Assembly: GCF_016458275.1 (NCBI RefSeq) | Contig: NZ_JAEMHM010000007.1 | Coordinates: 62,001 to 126,000 of the forward strand | DNA length: 64,000 nucleotides | Source of the DNA: Geomesophilobacter sediminis | GTDB taxonomy: Bacteria > Desulfobacterota > Desulfuromonadia > Geobacterales > Geobacteraceae | Direction: 5' to 3' | Shown here: one piece after another, positions 16,717 to 28,369 of the stretch | How the letters are laid out: each line of letters begins with the position of its first letter | How positions within the stretch are numbered: position 1 is the first letter of the stretch | Made by a program: the position numbers and the translations under genes | The notes under the pieces: model-generated | The model's input: only the letters and a program-made list of their open reading frames with translations | Database searches by the model: none | What the model was told of the DNA's origin: nothing

Positions 16717-17683
16717 ACTGAGGGAACTTCTCTCGGACGCGGAACTCCTCGGGTTCTACGAACAGATGGTCTTGAGCCGGGAGTTCGAGGAGAGCTGCGC
16801 CGAGCAGTACACCAAAGGGCACATCACCGGCTTTCTGCATCTCTACAGCGGGCAGGAGGCGGTCGCGGTGGGCACCACCGCGGGGCTCCAGAAGGAGGAC
16901 TACATCCTCTCCGCCTACCGCGACCATGCCCAGGCCATCGTGCGGGGCGCCGACCCGAACCGGGTCATGGCCGAACTCTTCGGCAAGGCGACCGGGATCT
17001 GCAAAGGGAAGGGGGGCTCCATGCACCTCTTTGACCCCAAGCTGAACTTCATGGGGGGGTACGCCATCGTGGCCGGTCAGTTTCCCATCGCGGTCGGGCT
17101 TGCCTTCGCCGCGAAGCTCAAGCAGGAGGAGCGGATCGTCACCTGCTTTTTCGGCGACGGGTCGATGAACCAGGGGAACTTCCACGAGGCGCTCAACTGG
17201 TCGCGGGTCTGGGACCTGCCGGTCCTCTACATCTGCGAGAACAACTTCTACGGCATCGGCACGGTGGTGCAGCGCGCCTCCGCGCTGCCGGCCCTGCACC
17301 GCCGGACCTGCGGCTACGACATCCCCAGCGAGAAGGTCGACGGGATGGACGTCATTGCCGTCTACGAGGCGGTCAAACGCGCCGCCGCCTGGATCCGGGA
17401 GCGGCAGCGGCCGTACTTCATCGAGGCGGTCACCTACCGGTTCCGCGGCCATTCCATGGCGGACCCGGCCACCTACCGCAGCTCCGCCGAACAGGAGATC
17501 TGGCGCAGCCGCGACCCGATCCCCAACTTCGCCAAAAGGCTCATCGACGAGGGGATCACCGACCAGGCGGCCCTGGACGAGATCGACGCGCGCTGCACCG
17601 CGCGGGTGGAGGAAGCGGTGCGCTTTGCCGAGGAGTCCCCGTGGCCCGAGGACAGTGCGGTTTGGGAGGACATCTATGTCTGA
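16706..17683 (+). CDS. pdhA: Pyruvate dehydrogenase E1 component, alpha subunit
   Basis: It starts at a GTG inside the end of the aconitase gene. The 325-residue protein has the thiamine diphosphate motif GDGSMNQGNFHEALNW ending in ENN, and the family blocks GKGGSMHLFD and FRGHSMADPATYR around the phosphorylation-loop region. With E1 beta it forms the alpha2beta2 decarboxylase that passes the acetyl group to lipoyl-E2. The beta gene overlaps by eight bases. The 2-oxo acid substrate is inferred as pyruvate; acetoin or branched-chain variants share these motifs. Confidence 0.88.
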   Translation: MESKLRELLSDAELLGFYEQMVLSREFEESCAEQYTKGHITGFLHLYSGQEAVAVGTTAGLQKEDYILSAYRDHAQAIVRGADPNRVMAELFGKATGICKGKGGSMHLFDPKLNFMGGYAIVAGQFPIAVGLAFAAKLKQEERIVTCFFGDGSMNQGNFHEALNWSRVWDLPVLYICENNFYGIGTVVQRASALPALHRRTCGYDIPSEKVDGMDVIAVYEAVKRAAAWIRERQRPYFIEAVTYRFRGHSMADPATYRSSAEQEIWRSRDPIPNFAKRLIDEGITDQAALDEIDARCTARVEEAVRFAEESPWPEDSAVWEDIYV

Positions 17684-18662
17684 GATGACCTATCGCGATG
17701 CGCTCAACCTGGCGCTCAAGGAGGAGATGCGGCGCGACCCGAGGGTGATCACCTTCGGCGAGGACGTCGCGCTCTACGAGGGATCCTTCAAGGTGACCCG
17801 CGGGCTTTTGGCCGAGTTCGGGGAGGACCGGGTGCGCGATTCCCCGATCTCCGAAAATACCATCGCCGGGGTCGCCATCGGCGCGGCCATGGGGGGAATG
17901 CGGCCGGTGGCGGAGCTGATGACCATCAACTTCGCCCTTTTGGCCATGGACCAGCTCATAAACCACATGGCGAAGGTCCGTTACATGTTCGGCGGGCAGG
18001 TGTTTCTCCCCATGGTGGTCCGGATGCCGAGCGGCGGTGGGAGCCAGCTCGCGGCGCAGCACTCCCAGAGCCTGGAGACCTATTTCATGCACTGTCCCGG
18101 CATGCGGATCGCCTACCCGGCCACCCCGGCCGACGCGAAGGGGCTTTTGAAAACCGCGATCCGCGACGACAACCCGGTGGTCTTCATCGAGCACGAGATC
18201 CTCTACAACAGCAAAGGGGAGGTCCCCGAGGACCCGGAGTTCCTGGTTCCGTTCGGCGTCTGCAACGTGATGCGCGAGGGGACCGACGTAACCATCGTCG
18301 GTTACGGCAGGATGGCGGTCCTGTCGCTCATGGCGGCAGCGGAGCTGGAAAAGGAGGGGATCTCCTGCGAGGTGATCGACCTGCGCACCCTGAACCCGCT
18401 GGACGAGGCTACCTTTCTGAAATCGGCGGCGCGGACCGGGCGGGCGGTGGTGGTGGAGGAGTGCTGGCGCACGGCAGGGCTTGGGGCGGACATCGCGTGC
18501 CGCATCTTCGAGAACTGCTTCGACCGCTTGCTGGCGCCGGTGAAAAGGGTGTCCGGGCTGGACGTCCCGATGCCGTACTCGCGCAAGCTGGAGAAGCTGT
18601 GCATTCCGAGCGTGGCCGGGATCGTCGAAGCGGTCCGCGAGGTCATGGCCGCATCTTACTAA
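17676..18662 (+). CDS. pdhB: Pyruvate dehydrogenase E1 component, beta subunit
   Basis: The ATG at 17676 has GGGAGG nine bases upstream, inside pdhA. The 328-residue product shows E1 beta motifs: ITFGEDVALYEGSFKVTRGL, DSPISENTIAGVAIGAAM (E1 beta active-site region), MPSGGGSQLAAQHSQSLE, and the C-terminal transketolase domain with VVVEECWRTAGLGADIA. It forms the heterotetrameric E1 with PdhA. The E2 gene follows after 28 bases. Confidence 0.9.
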   Translation: MSEMTYRDALNLALKEEMRRDPRVITFGEDVALYEGSFKVTRGLLAEFGEDRVRDSPISENTIAGVAIGAAMGGMRPVAELMTINFALLAMDQLINHMAKVRYMFGGQVFLPMVVRMPSGGGSQLAAQHSQSLETYFMHCPGMRIAYPATPADAKGLLKTAIRDDNPVVFIEHEILYNSKGEVPEDPEFLVPFGVCNVMREGTDVTIVGYGRMAVLSLMAAAELEKEGISCEVIDLRTLNPLDEATFLKSAARTGRAVVVEECWRTAGLGADIACRIFENCFDRLLAPVKRVSGLDVPMPYSRKLEKLCIPSVAGIVEAVREVMAASY

Positions 18663-18690
18663 CATTGCTATCCAGGAGGCAGGTGCCGCT

Positions 18691-20202
18691 ATGAAAGAAA
18701 TCGTAATGCCCAAACTCTCCGACACGATGACCGAAGGGAGGCTCGTCGCCTGGCGGAAGGCGGTCGGCGAGACGGTTCGGCGCGGGGATGTCATCGCCGA
18801 GGTGGAGACGGACAAGGCAAACATGGAACTGGAGGCCTTTGCCAACGGGGTCTTGCTGGAGACACGGATCCAGCCGGGCGAGGTGGCGGCGGTCGGCACG
18901 GTGATCGGTGTCATCGGCGCCGCCGGGGAAAAACCGCAGGGGAGCGCCCCGCCGCAGGGGGAGGCCAAAGCGGAGCCCCCGAAAGCGGAGGGTGCCCAAC
19001 CGGAAGCTGCCCAACCGGAGCCGGCCAAAGCTGAGCCGGCTAAAGCTGAAGCGGCCGCCCCGGCGGCCCCGGAGGCGCGGCCCGCGCAGCAGGCGTCCTC
19101 CCCGGCGCAGCCGGCCCCGTCGGTGAAGCCGGCGGAAAAACCGGCCGTGGAGCCGATCCGCACCGCGTCGGCACCGGAAGGGATTCCGGCCCCCGAGGCG
19201 ACCCAGGCGCCTTTTGCACCGGAGACGGCGGGCAAAGCACAGGAGGAGGGTGCCGCACCGGCACCGCCCCAGCAACCAAAGCCCGCCGCGGCCCCGCCGT
19301 CGGGACCTGCCGCGGTCCCGGCGCGCCACGAGGAGCGGGCCGCCCCGGTGGTGCGCCGTCGGGCGCGGGAACTGGGGATCGACCTTGCCACGGTTAAGGG
19401 GAGCGGGCCAGAAGGGCGCATCCTGCTCCAGGACCTGGAGGAGACGGCTGCCGGCACCGCTGCCGCCCCGGCGGAAGGGGCGCCGCCCCCGCCCCAACCG
19501 GCTCCGCGCGAGGACGGGGGAGCGGGCCGCCCGGAAGAGCAGCAGTTGAACCGCTTCCGGGCCGCGATCGCCCGGACCGTGACCGAGTCGTGGCACATCC
19601 CCCAGTTTTCGGCCACGGTCGAGATCGACATGGACCCGGTCCGGGCGCTGCGCGAGGACCTCAAGGGGGCGGGGACCGAGGTGTCGACCAACGACGTGAT
19701 CGTGAAGGCGGCCGCGCTGACCCTGGAGAAATTCCCGCTGGCCAACGGCTCCTTTGCCGGCAATTCGCTCCGGATGAACCGGGAAATCAACATCGGCATC
19801 ATCGTCGGGCTGCCCGACGCGCTCCTGATCCCGGTAATCAAAAACTGTCACGGGCGCTCCCTCGCCGAGATCGCCCGTGAATCCAAGCGGCTCGTGGAGC
19901 GGGCCCGGGCCGGGCAGCTGAGCGAGGGGGAACTGACTGGCGGGACCTTTACCGTCTCCAACCTCGGCATGTTCGGGGTGACCCGGTTCAACGCCCTCAT
20001 CTACCCGCCGCAGGCGGCCGTCTTGGCGATCGGCGCCGTCGTGGAGCGGGTGGTGGCGAAGCCAGGTGGCGGTTACGAGGCGGTGCGGCTGATGGAGGCG
20101 ACCCTGTCGGCGGACCACCGGATCCTGGACGGGGTGTACGTGGCGCAGTTTCTGGCCGAACTGAAGACGATCCTGGAACATCCCGCCCGGCTGCTGCTGT
20201 AG
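18691..20202 (+). CDS. pdhC: Dihydrolipoamide acetyltransferase (E2) of the PDH complex
   Basis: The 503-residue protein has one lipoyl domain (residues 1-76, lipoyl Lys42 in ETDKANME), a long Ala/Pro/Glu-rich linker (about 80-215), a peripheral subunit-binding domain (about 216-250, VVRRRARELGIDLATVKGSG), a second linker, and the catalytic acetyltransferase core. The core carries the catalytic His476 in ADHRILDG. The repetitive Ala-Pro linker makes frameshifted shadow ORFs in this stretch. E3 (dihydrolipoamide dehydrogenase) is not encoded next to it and must come from elsewhere. A terminator follows, closing the operon. Confidence 0.92.
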   Translation: MKEIVMPKLSDTMTEGRLVAWRKAVGETVRRGDVIAEVETDKANMELEAFANGVLLETRIQPGEVAAVGTVIGVIGAAGEKPQGSAPPQGEAKAEPPKAEGAQPEAAQPEPAKAEPAKAEAAAPAAPEARPAQQASSPAQPAPSVKPAEKPAVEPIRTASAPEGIPAPEATQAPFAPETAGKAQEEGAAPAPPQQPKPAAAPPSGPAAVPARHEERAAPVVRRRARELGIDLATVKGSGPEGRILLQDLEETAAGTAAAPAEGAPPPPQPAPREDGGAGRPEEQQLNRFRAAIARTVTESWHIPQFSATVEIDMDPVRALREDLKGAGTEVSTNDVIVKAAALTLEKFPLANGSFAGNSLRMNREINIGIIVGLPDALLIPVIKNCHGRSLAEIARESKRLVERARAGQLSEGELTGGTFTVSNLGMFGVTRFNALIYPPQAAVLAIGAVVERVVAKPGGGYEAVRLMEATLSADHRILDGVYVAQFLAELKTILEHPARLLL

Positions 20203-20239
20203 TTTTACACCGGAGGGGGATCGGATCATCGCGCGAAGG

Positions 20240-20281
20240 GGAGAGGGGACTGGCTCCGAAGGTGCCAGTCCCCCTCTTGTT
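20240..20281 (+). terminator. Rho-independent terminator of the aconitase/PDH operon
   Basis: GGGGACTGGC and GCCAGTCCCC form a 10-base stem, followed by CTCTTGTTG. Confidence 0.8.
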
Positions 20282-20319
20282 GAAGGCGGTATCAGTACAT
20301 CATAAGGAGGGTTTGCAGC

Positions 20320-20931
20320 ATGAAAGTCTACGTTGTGTATTACTCGATGTACGGTCACATCCATGCCATGGCCCAGGCGGTCGCCGATGGGGCGCGGGAG
20401 GTCGCCGGCGCCGAGGTGAGCCTGTTCCGGGTACCGGAAACGCTCACCGCTGAGGTGCTCGGGCTGATGGGGGCGGTGGAGGCCCAAAAGGCGATGGCCC
20501 ACGTCCCGATCATCAAGGTGGACCAGCTCCCCGAGGCCGACGCCATCATCTTCGGGACTCCGACCCGTTTCGGCAACATGTGCGGACAGATGCGCCAGTT
20601 TCTCGATGCCACCGGCCAGCTTTGGGCCCAGGGGGCGCTGATCGGTAAGGTCGGCAGCGTCTTTGCCAGCTCCGCCACCCAGCACGGCGGCCAGGAGTCC
20701 ACCATCCTGAGCTTCCATACCACGCTTTTACACCAGGGGATGCTCATTGCCGGCCTTCCCTACAGTTTCGCCGGCCAGATGCGCATCGACGAGATCACCG
20801 GGGGCTCCCCCTACGGCGCCTCGACCATCGCGGGGGGGAAGGGGGAGCGGGCCCCTTCGGAGAACGAACTGGCGGCGGCGCGCTTCCAGGGGCGCCATGT
20901 TGCCGAGATCGCGGCCAGACTGGCGCGATGA
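20320..20931 (+). CDS. wrbA: NAD(P)H:quinone oxidoreductase, WrbA type
   Basis: The 203-residue flavodoxin-like protein has the FMN phosphate loop [37 protein letters not shown], the WrbA-specific region [26 protein letters not shown] (in two contiguous blocks), and late GGSPYGAST. WrbA reduces quinones by two electrons with NAD(P)H, avoiding semiquinone radicals. The ribosome binding site is AAGGAGG. It is a stand-alone gene between the PDH operon and a repeat cluster. Confidence 0.93.
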   Translation: MKVYVVYYSMYGHIHAMAQAVADGAREVAGAEVSLFRVPETLTAEVLGLMGAVEAQKAMAHVPIIKVDQLPEADAIIFGTPTRFGNMCGQMRQFLDATGQLWAQGALIGKVGSVFASSATQHGGQESTILSFHTTLLHQGMLIAGLPYSFAGQMRIDEITGGSPYGASTIAGGKGERAPSENELAAARFQGRHVAEIAARLAR

Positions 20932-20965
20932 GGTTCCCCCTCCCGCAAACAAAGGGAGCCTTTAC

Positions 20966-21110
20966 GGTAGGAGCGACATTTTTGTCGCGATCCGCCGAAG
21001 GCGGTGACAACGGCGGTTGGTAATCGCGCCTGGAAAGGCGCTCCCACCTGGTAGGCAGGGACTTCCTCCGGGTGGAGAGAGTCGATCGCGACCAGGATGT
21101 CGCTCCTACA
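20966..21110. repeat. Compound REP-like element (two element types combined)
   Basis: The stretch begins with GTAGGAGCGACATTTTTGTCGCGATCC, contains GCCGAAGGCGGTGAC, continues with ATCGCGCCTGGAAAGGCGCTC, and ends with GATCGCGACCAGGATGTCGC. It therefore carries arms of both the GCGCTCC and the GCGACA variants of the repeat family. Confidence 0.75.
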
Positions 21111-21129
21111 AAAAAGGTCAGTAAAGACG

Positions 21130-21158
21130 GCCGCACCCTTCGTGGGTGCGGCTTTTTT
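21130..21158 (+). terminator. Rho-independent terminator
   Basis: CCGCACCC and GGGTGCGG around TTCGT, followed by CTTTTTTG. It lies about 200 bases past wrbA, beyond the repeats, and about 155 bases before the next gene. Confidence 0.85.
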
Positions 21159-21313
21159 GCGTTTGCGGCCGTCACCGCCGCTCGCAACCCCGGCTCCGGT
21201 GCGGGGTGGTCAACAAATTCATAAATGATCTAAAGAATCTGTCTCATGTGACGATAGGAATCAGACAGCGACCCAATTCGGGAGACACGACGGGCGTTGG
21301 AAAGGAGTGGTGT

Positions 21314-21646
21314 GTGGCACGTGTCCATATCGATGACTTGGCCGCCGGCATGGTGCTGCAACAGCAGGTCTGCGACCGCAGCGGCAGGATGCTGCTCCCC
21401 GCCGGAGAGGCGCTGAACGACCGGCACCTGCACATTTTCCGGATGTGGGGTGTGGTCGAGGTCGAGATCGTCGGCGAGGAAATCGCCAGCGATGCCGAGC
21501 AGGACGAGATCCCGCCCGATCCGGAACTCCACGCGCGGGAGCGGGCCGTGGTCGAGGAGCTTTTCGCCCACAACGACCCCAACCACCCGGCGATCAAGGA
21601 ACTGATGCGCGTCTGTATCCACAGGAGAATCGCTCGTGCGGCATGA
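21314..21646 (+). CDS. Small protein of unknown function heading a signalling operon
   Basis: I place the start at the GTG at 21314, preceded by AAAGGAG; the frame is open further upstream but without a start signal. The 110-residue product opens with HIDDLAAGMVLQQQVCDRSGRMLLPAGEAL and is followed by RHLHIFRMWGVVEVEI. This strand-rich block is like the N-terminal module found ahead of HD-GYP domains and in c-di-GMP-related proteins. The second half is helical and acidic. It overlaps the HDOD gene by 11 bases, so it belongs to the operon. The function is unknown. Confidence 0.65.
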   Translation: MARVHIDDLAAGMVLQQQVCDRSGRMLLPAGEALNDRHLHIFRMWGVVEVEIVGEEIASDAEQDEIPPDPELHARERAVVEELFAHNDPNHPAIKELMRVCIHRRIARAA

Positions 21647-22500
21647 TCAGACCCCTAGCGTGGAGGAGCTGGTCCAGGACGTCTCGACGATCCATTCCCT
21701 CCCCCTTTTCTATTCCCGGCTCTGCGAGGCGATCGACCACCCGCGCAGCTCCATCGCCGATCTGGCCTCGATCATCTCGGACGACCAGGGGCTCACGGCC
21801 CGGATCCTGAAGCTCGCCAACAGCCCGCTTTTCGGCTACTTCTCCAAGATCGAGACCATCACCCAGGCGGTAACCATCATCGGCGTGCTGCAGGTGCGCG
21901 ATCTGGCGCTGGCGCTCTGCGTCATGGACGCCTTCAAGGGGATCCCGAAGGACCTGGTGGACATGAACCAGTTCTGGCGCCACAGCCTGGCCACCGGCCT
22001 GGCGGCCCGCCTCCTCGCCACCGGCCAGCGCGAATCCAACCTGGAGCGCTTCTTCGTCGCCGGCATCCTGCACGACGTCGGCCGGCTGGTTATGTACCTG
22101 AGGCTTCCCGACGAGTGCCGCGAACTGATCGAGGAGGCCCGTTGCGGAGGGCCGCTGCTCTACCAGAAGGAGCGCCAGCGCTTCGGTTACGACCATGCCG
22201 AGGTCGGCGGCATCCTGTTGCGGCGCTGGAAGATCCCGGCCCGGGTGACCGAGCCGGTGCAGTACCACCACGATCCGCCGCGCGGCGGGCAGTACCCGCG
22301 CGAGACCTCCATCCTCCATTTCGCCGACGTGGTCGCCCATGCCCTGGAGCTGGGGAACAGCGGCGAGGTGCGGGTGCCGACCCTGGACAACGCCGTATGG
22401 GAGCGGCTGCACCTCTCCAACTACCACATTGCCCCCCTGGTCAAGCAGATCGACGGCTGCTTCGAAGACACCGTCCGGCTGCTGTTCGAGGATACCGACG

Positions 22501-22511
<11 letters not shown>
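21636..22511 (+). CDS. HDOD domain protein
   Basis: It starts at a GTG inside the preceding gene. The 291-residue protein carries an HDOD domain across residues 15-215: LPLFYSRLCEAI, a segment LTARILKLANSPLFGY, and AGILHDVGRLVMYLRLP, where HD is the remnant of the metal-dependent phosphohydrolase site. Most HDOD proteins lack the full catalytic set and act as signal transduction scaffolds. Its stop lies 10 bases past the start of the hybrid kinase, so the genes are translationally coupled. Confidence 0.85.
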
Positions 22512-24662
<2,151 letters not shown>

Positions 24663-24663
<1 letters not shown>

Positions 24664-25769
24664 TGAACGGCTCGATCAAGCTCATGGCTGTTGATGACGT
24701 CCAGATGGACCTCGAGCTCATGAGAGTGATGCTCGCCGGCTCGGTCGACATCTTCCTGACCGCGTTGAACGGGCAGGAGGCGTACGACCTGCTCCTGGAA
24801 CATCCCGATACCGATGCCATCCTCCTCGATCTCGAGATGCCGGTGATGAACGGTTTCCAGTTTCTCGAACTGGTCAAAGGGGACGAGCGCTTCGCCAACA
24901 TTCCCATCATCGTGATCACCCTGGATCCCAAGGAGGTCCTCCGTTCCCTCTCCCTGGGGGCGAACGACTTCCTCGCCAAGCCGTACAACCCCGAGGAATT
25001 GAAGCTCCGGGTCCAAAACCACCTGCGCACCAAGAAGCTCTACGACCTCACCCGGGGAATGAGCGCCGCCTTGGAGGAAGAGGTGGTGAAAAAGACCGCC
25101 CAGCTGCGCAAGGCGTTGGCCGCCTCGCGGCGGACCGAGTTCGAGATTTCCCTGCGCCTGGGCAAGGCGGCGGAATACCGGGACTTCGAGACCGGCATGC
25201 ACATCCGGCGCATCAGCGACTTTGCCAACCTCTTGGGGCGGCTGGCGGGGCTTTCGGAAAAGGCGTGCGAGACGTTGCGCTACGCCTCGCCGCTGCACGA
25301 CGTGGGGAAGATCGGTGTCCCGGACCGGATCCTGCTCAAGCCGGGGCCGCTCGAGCCGGCGGAGTTCGAGATCATGAAGCTGCACACGGTGATCGGCGGG
25401 AAGATCCTCTCCGCCGAGGACGGCACCTATCCCGTCATTGCCGCCGGCCGGATCATCGCCATGCAGCACCACGAGAAGTGGGACGGGACCGGGTATCCCC
25501 TCGGGTTGAAGGGGGAACAGATCCACATCTTCGGGCGGATCGTCATGACGGTGGACATCTTCGACGCCCTCCGGTCGGAACGCCCCTACAAGACCGAATT
25601 TTCGCTGGAAAAGACGCTGAGCATGATGAAGGACCGCGACGGGACCTTCATCGACCCGCGGCTTCTGGCCATCTTCCTGGAACACGTCGACGAGTTCGAG
25701 CAGCTGCGCAACGAACTGCGTGACCGGGAGCCGGCTCCGGCGATCCTCCATTACCGCGCCGTCGTCTGA
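24663..25769 (+). CDS. Response regulator with HD-GYP phosphodiesterase domain
   Basis: The ATG at 24663 overlaps the kinase stop; a GTG at 24660 is an alternative. The roughly 368-residue protein has a receiver domain (Asp56 in LLDLEMPVMNG; DD at the N-terminus), a helical linker (about 125-165) and an HD-GYP domain. The HD pair is H212-D213 in LHDVGKIG. HHEKWDGTGYPLG supplies the GYP motif (residues 277-279). Such proteins hydrolyse cyclic di-GMP on phosphorylation. The adjacent hybrid kinase is the probable phosphodonor. Confidence 0.93.
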
Positions 25770-25883
25770 GGCGGCGGGGCCACGATGTATCAAGCAGTCA
25801 ACGAAACCGGATGCCGCTTTGCAGGCTGCAGCCCCCAACGCCCGTGAGGAAACAACGCGTAACTTGCGAGGGAGGATAGAAAA

Positions 25884-26282
25884 ATGAGATGTCTGATCGT
25901 AGACGATGAGGTTTTTTGCCGGGAATTCGTAGCCACCCTGCTGCAGGAAGTGGGGGAATGTGATCAGGCTACCACCGGCGAGGAAGCCGTTGCCATGTTC
26001 CAGGAGGGACTCGAGGGGGGCAAGCCGTACGACCTGGTGCTACTGGACATCATGATGCCCGGACAGAGCGGGCACGAGGCGGCCAAGGCGATCCGCGCCT
26101 TCGAGAAGGAGTTCAAGCCGGAGAAGAAGGTGAACATCGTCATGCTCACCGCCCTCAATTCCGCCAACGACGCCATGGAATCGTTCTGCCATGCCCAGTC
26201 TGCCGCCTACCTCGTGAAGCCGGTATCCAAAGATGGCCTCTTCAACGTCGTCTCCAAACTGGGGCTGATGAAGAAGAAATAG
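25884..26282 (+). CDS. CheY-like single-domain response regulator
   Basis: The 132-residue protein is a receiver domain only. The acidic pair lies at residues 7-8 (VDDE), phosphoacceptor Asp55 in LLDIMMPGQSG, the Thr in MLTALN, and Lys in LVKPVSK. There is no output domain. It lies 114 bases after the HD-GYP regulator with its own strong ribosome binding site (GGGAGG). It probably acts as a shuttle or sink in the same phosphorelay. Confidence 0.9.
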   Translation: MRCLIVDDEVFCREFVATLLQEVGECDQATTGEEAVAMFQEGLEGGKPYDLVLLDIMMPGQSGHEAAKAIRAFEKEFKPEKKVNIVMLTALNSANDAMESFCHAQSAAYLVKPVSKDGLFNVVSKLGLMKKK

Positions 26283-26293
26283 CAAGATACCTT

Positions 26294-26375
26294 TTGGGGG
26301 AGCCACTCCTGGCGCGATCAGCCACGGCCGTTTTCGCCGCCTCCGGCGGATCGCGCCAGGAATGGCGCTCCCACA
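26294..26375. repeat. REP-like palindromic element
   Basis: Inverted arms GGGAGCCACTCCTGGCGCGAT and ATCGCGCCAGGAATGGCGCT flank a central GCCGCCTCCGGCGG hairpin. This is one of the most complete copies. Confidence 0.8.
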
Positions 26376-26465
26376 GAGAAGGTACTTGCCGGCAATGCCC
26401 CTTCCGCCGGATCCCCTTCTTGGTCAAGAGCACTCCGCCTGACTGCGCACCCACCGTGATTCCCG

Positions 26466-26852
26466 TTAAGCATGGGCACAGGGGATGCTCCCTTCCGTGA
26501 CCAGTTCTTCCAGCAGCCGTCTCGTCTCAGCCCACGTGGTAAATTCCCATACCAGTCCCAGGCGCTTGGTTAGTGCCCGCGCTGCCTTCGCCGAATGATG
26601 GTTCCAGTCGTCGCTGCCATCCGGGTCGCCGTTGGCATCCCGCCCGGTGCCGATCGCTTCTGGGGCAATGGCATCGAAAGCCTTGGTGATTTCGGCCAGG
26701 GTTTCCGCTTCATGGCGACAGTCGTCACACATGCGGACGCCGTCCGGGGAGAGGTTCACCTCCTCGGGCGCCATGGCGGCTTCGCAGCATTCACACAGGA
26801 TTTGTTCCGGCTCCCGGTCCCGGTCGACGGAAACGCCTTTTTTCCAGGTCAT
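26466..26852 (-). CDS. Hypothetical protein with N-terminal zinc-ribbon-like motif
   Basis: A 128-residue acidic protein with a good ribosome binding site (GAGGTGA). Two CxxC pairs, CECC near residue 20 and CDDC near residue 43, are spaced as in a small zinc ribbon. The C-terminal two thirds are helical with DDWNHHSAKAARALTKRLG and EFTTWAETRRLLEEL. No enzymatic motif was recognised. It stands alone between the signalling operon and the divergent thioesterase gene. Confidence 0.65.
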   Translation of the reverse strand: MTWKKGVSVDRDREPEQILCECCEAAMAPEEVNLSPDGVRMCDDCRHEAETLAEITKAFDAIAPEAIGTGRDANGDPDGSDDWNHHSAKAARALTKRLGLVWEFTTWAETRRLLEELVTEGSIPCAHA

Positions 26853-26990
26853 GGAATCATCACCTCACCTAAGCGGATGCGGGACGAGAAAGGAGGCCTT
26901 TCCCTATTTTTCCGCTTTTATTACCGACGTTTAACCCCTATAGTATGCGCTTCCGCTTTTGTAATGAGCAATACCTTGAAGGAGGATGGG

Positions 26991-27413
26991 ATGGACGAGA
27001 AGATCAGAGAGGCGATTTTTCGGGAAGTGAGGCAGGAGCCGTTCGCCCAGGCGCTCGGGATCGAGCTGGTGGACCTTCAGGACGGCTTTTCCGCGGTGGA
27101 GATGACCTACGTGCCGGAACGGATGAACAATCTGTTCGCCCGGGCCCACGGCGGGGCTATCTTCGGGCTGATCGACGAAGCCTTCGAGACCGTCTGCCAG
27201 ACCATCGGCCGGGTGACCGTGGCGCTGAACGTCAGCGTGAATTATGTCGCCACGCCGGAGCCGGGAGCACGGCTGCGCGCCGAGGCTCGGGAGCTGACCG
27301 GTACCAAGCGGACCGCCAGTTACGACATCCGGGTCACTGACGACCGGGGGGAGACCATCGCCTTATGCCAGGCGCTTGCCTACCGCACCGACAAAACGCT
27401 GCCGTTTGTCTAG
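26991..27413 (+). CDS. PaaI-type hotdog-fold thioesterase
   Basis: The ATG at 26991 follows AAGGAGG. The 140-residue protein fits the PaaI thioesterase family: FAQALGIELVDLQDGFSAVEM, then AHGGAIFGLIDEAFETVC, the hotdog helix with the catalytic Asp/Glu region (HGGAIFGLIDEAF), and strands VALNVSVNYVATPEPG and CQALAYRTD. Such enzymes hydrolyse acyl- or phenylacetyl-CoA thioesters. The substrate cannot be told from the sequence. It is a single gene with no obvious operon partner. Confidence 0.88.
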   Translation: MDEKIREAIFREVRQEPFAQALGIELVDLQDGFSAVEMTYVPERMNNLFARAHGGAIFGLIDEAFETVCQTIGRVTVALNVSVNYVATPEPGARLRAEARELTGTKRTASYDIRVTDDRGETIALCQALAYRTDKTLPFV

Positions 27414-27508
27414 GTGCTTCTTACCCAACGGTCTCTTCCCCGACCATGCTATACTGGGCTAGGTCGTAAAATCCTGCTGAAAATCTTGATGAGACTGGAG
27501 GATAGGCT

Positions 27509-28036
27509 ATGCGAGTGAAAATGCACACGGCATCCGGAGCCGCCTTCCTGCTTTCGGCTCTTTTGGTTACCGCTTCGGTTGCTCCGGCAGCGGCCGAAGT
27601 GAACCTCAACATCAATCTCGGTCCACCTCCGATCGCCGTCGCTGCCCCCCCTGAGGTCGTCCTGGTGCCGGGGAGTCAGGTTTACTTCGTCCCCGGTGTC
27701 TCGTTCGACGTCTTCTATTACGGTGGCTACTGGTGGTCCCCGCGTGGCGATCGCTGGTACCGCTCTCCCGCCTACAACGGACCGTGGCGGGGGGTGTCCC
27801 GTCGTTACGTCCCCGCGCCGATTTTCCGGGTCCCGCGGGACTACCAACGCGTCTACTATCGCGAGCGGCACATCCCGTACGGGCAGTGGAAAAAAGAGCG
27901 GAGCGAGCATCGCGAGGGGCGTCCCGGCCGGGGCGGTGAATGGCGCGGCGGCCCGGGCGATCGCGGCGAGCACCGCGGCGATGGCGGCGAACACGGGCGA
28001 GGTGAACACGGCGAACACGGGCGGGGCGAACGGTAG
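27509..28036 (+). CDS. Exported protein with Tyr/Trp-rich core and His/Gly/Arg-rich tail
   Basis: A 175-residue protein with a signal peptide (cleavage near APAAA-EVN, residue 29). The mature region has a Pro/Val-rich part (residues 35-65), an aromatic block FDVFYYGGYWWSPRGDRWYR and YNGPWRGVSRRYVP, and a C-terminal third made of repeats of HGRGE, GEHR and GDRGEHRG. This composition is like periplasmic or envelope-associated structural proteins; the His-rich tail might bind metal. No family with known function was recognised. A terminator follows. Confidence 0.7.
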   Translation: MRVKMHTASGAAFLLSALLVTASVAPAAAEVNLNINLGPPPIAVAAPPEVVLVPGSQVYFVPGVSFDVFYYGGYWWSPRGDRWYRSPAYNGPWRGVSRRYVPAPIFRVPRDYQRVYYRERHIPYGQWKKERSEHREGRPGRGGEWRGGPGDRGEHRGDGGEHGRGEHGEHGRGER

Positions 28037-28069
28037 CAACCGTCAGCAACGCCGATAGCCGGAACAACG

Positions 28070-28107
28070 AGAAGCGGAGTCCATTGCGGGCTCCGCTTCT
28101 TTGTTTT
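28070..28107 (+). terminator. Rho-independent terminator
   Basis: AGAAGCGGAG and CTCCGCTTCT form a 10-base stem, followed by TTGTTTTC. Confidence 0.85.
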
Positions 28108-28215
28108 CATAAGGGTAAGCCGTTTCAAAGCAGGAGGATGGCTGCGGCCGATTCCCTAACAAGCATCCCCATCCTACAGGGTTGGCTTTGAGAAGGGATG
28201 GTGCCGGCTTCCCCC

Positions 28216-28300
28216 CTGTGGGAGCGCCCTTCCGGGCGCGATCCGCCGGAGGCGGTGACAAACTTTGCGGACCATCGCGCCTGGAAAGGCGCTCCCACTG
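28216..28300. repeat. REP-like palindromic element
   Basis: GTGGGAGCGCCCTTCCGGGCG, then ATCCGCCGGAGGCGGTGAC, then ATCGCGCCTGGAAAGGCGCT. It is a complete copy with paired arms. Confidence 0.8.
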
Positions 28301-28369
28301 GGTCGGGTCCCGGCACACGAGACGGCAACGTTGCTGCGGTTGGGCGGCTCCCGTTTCAGTGGCCGGTTG

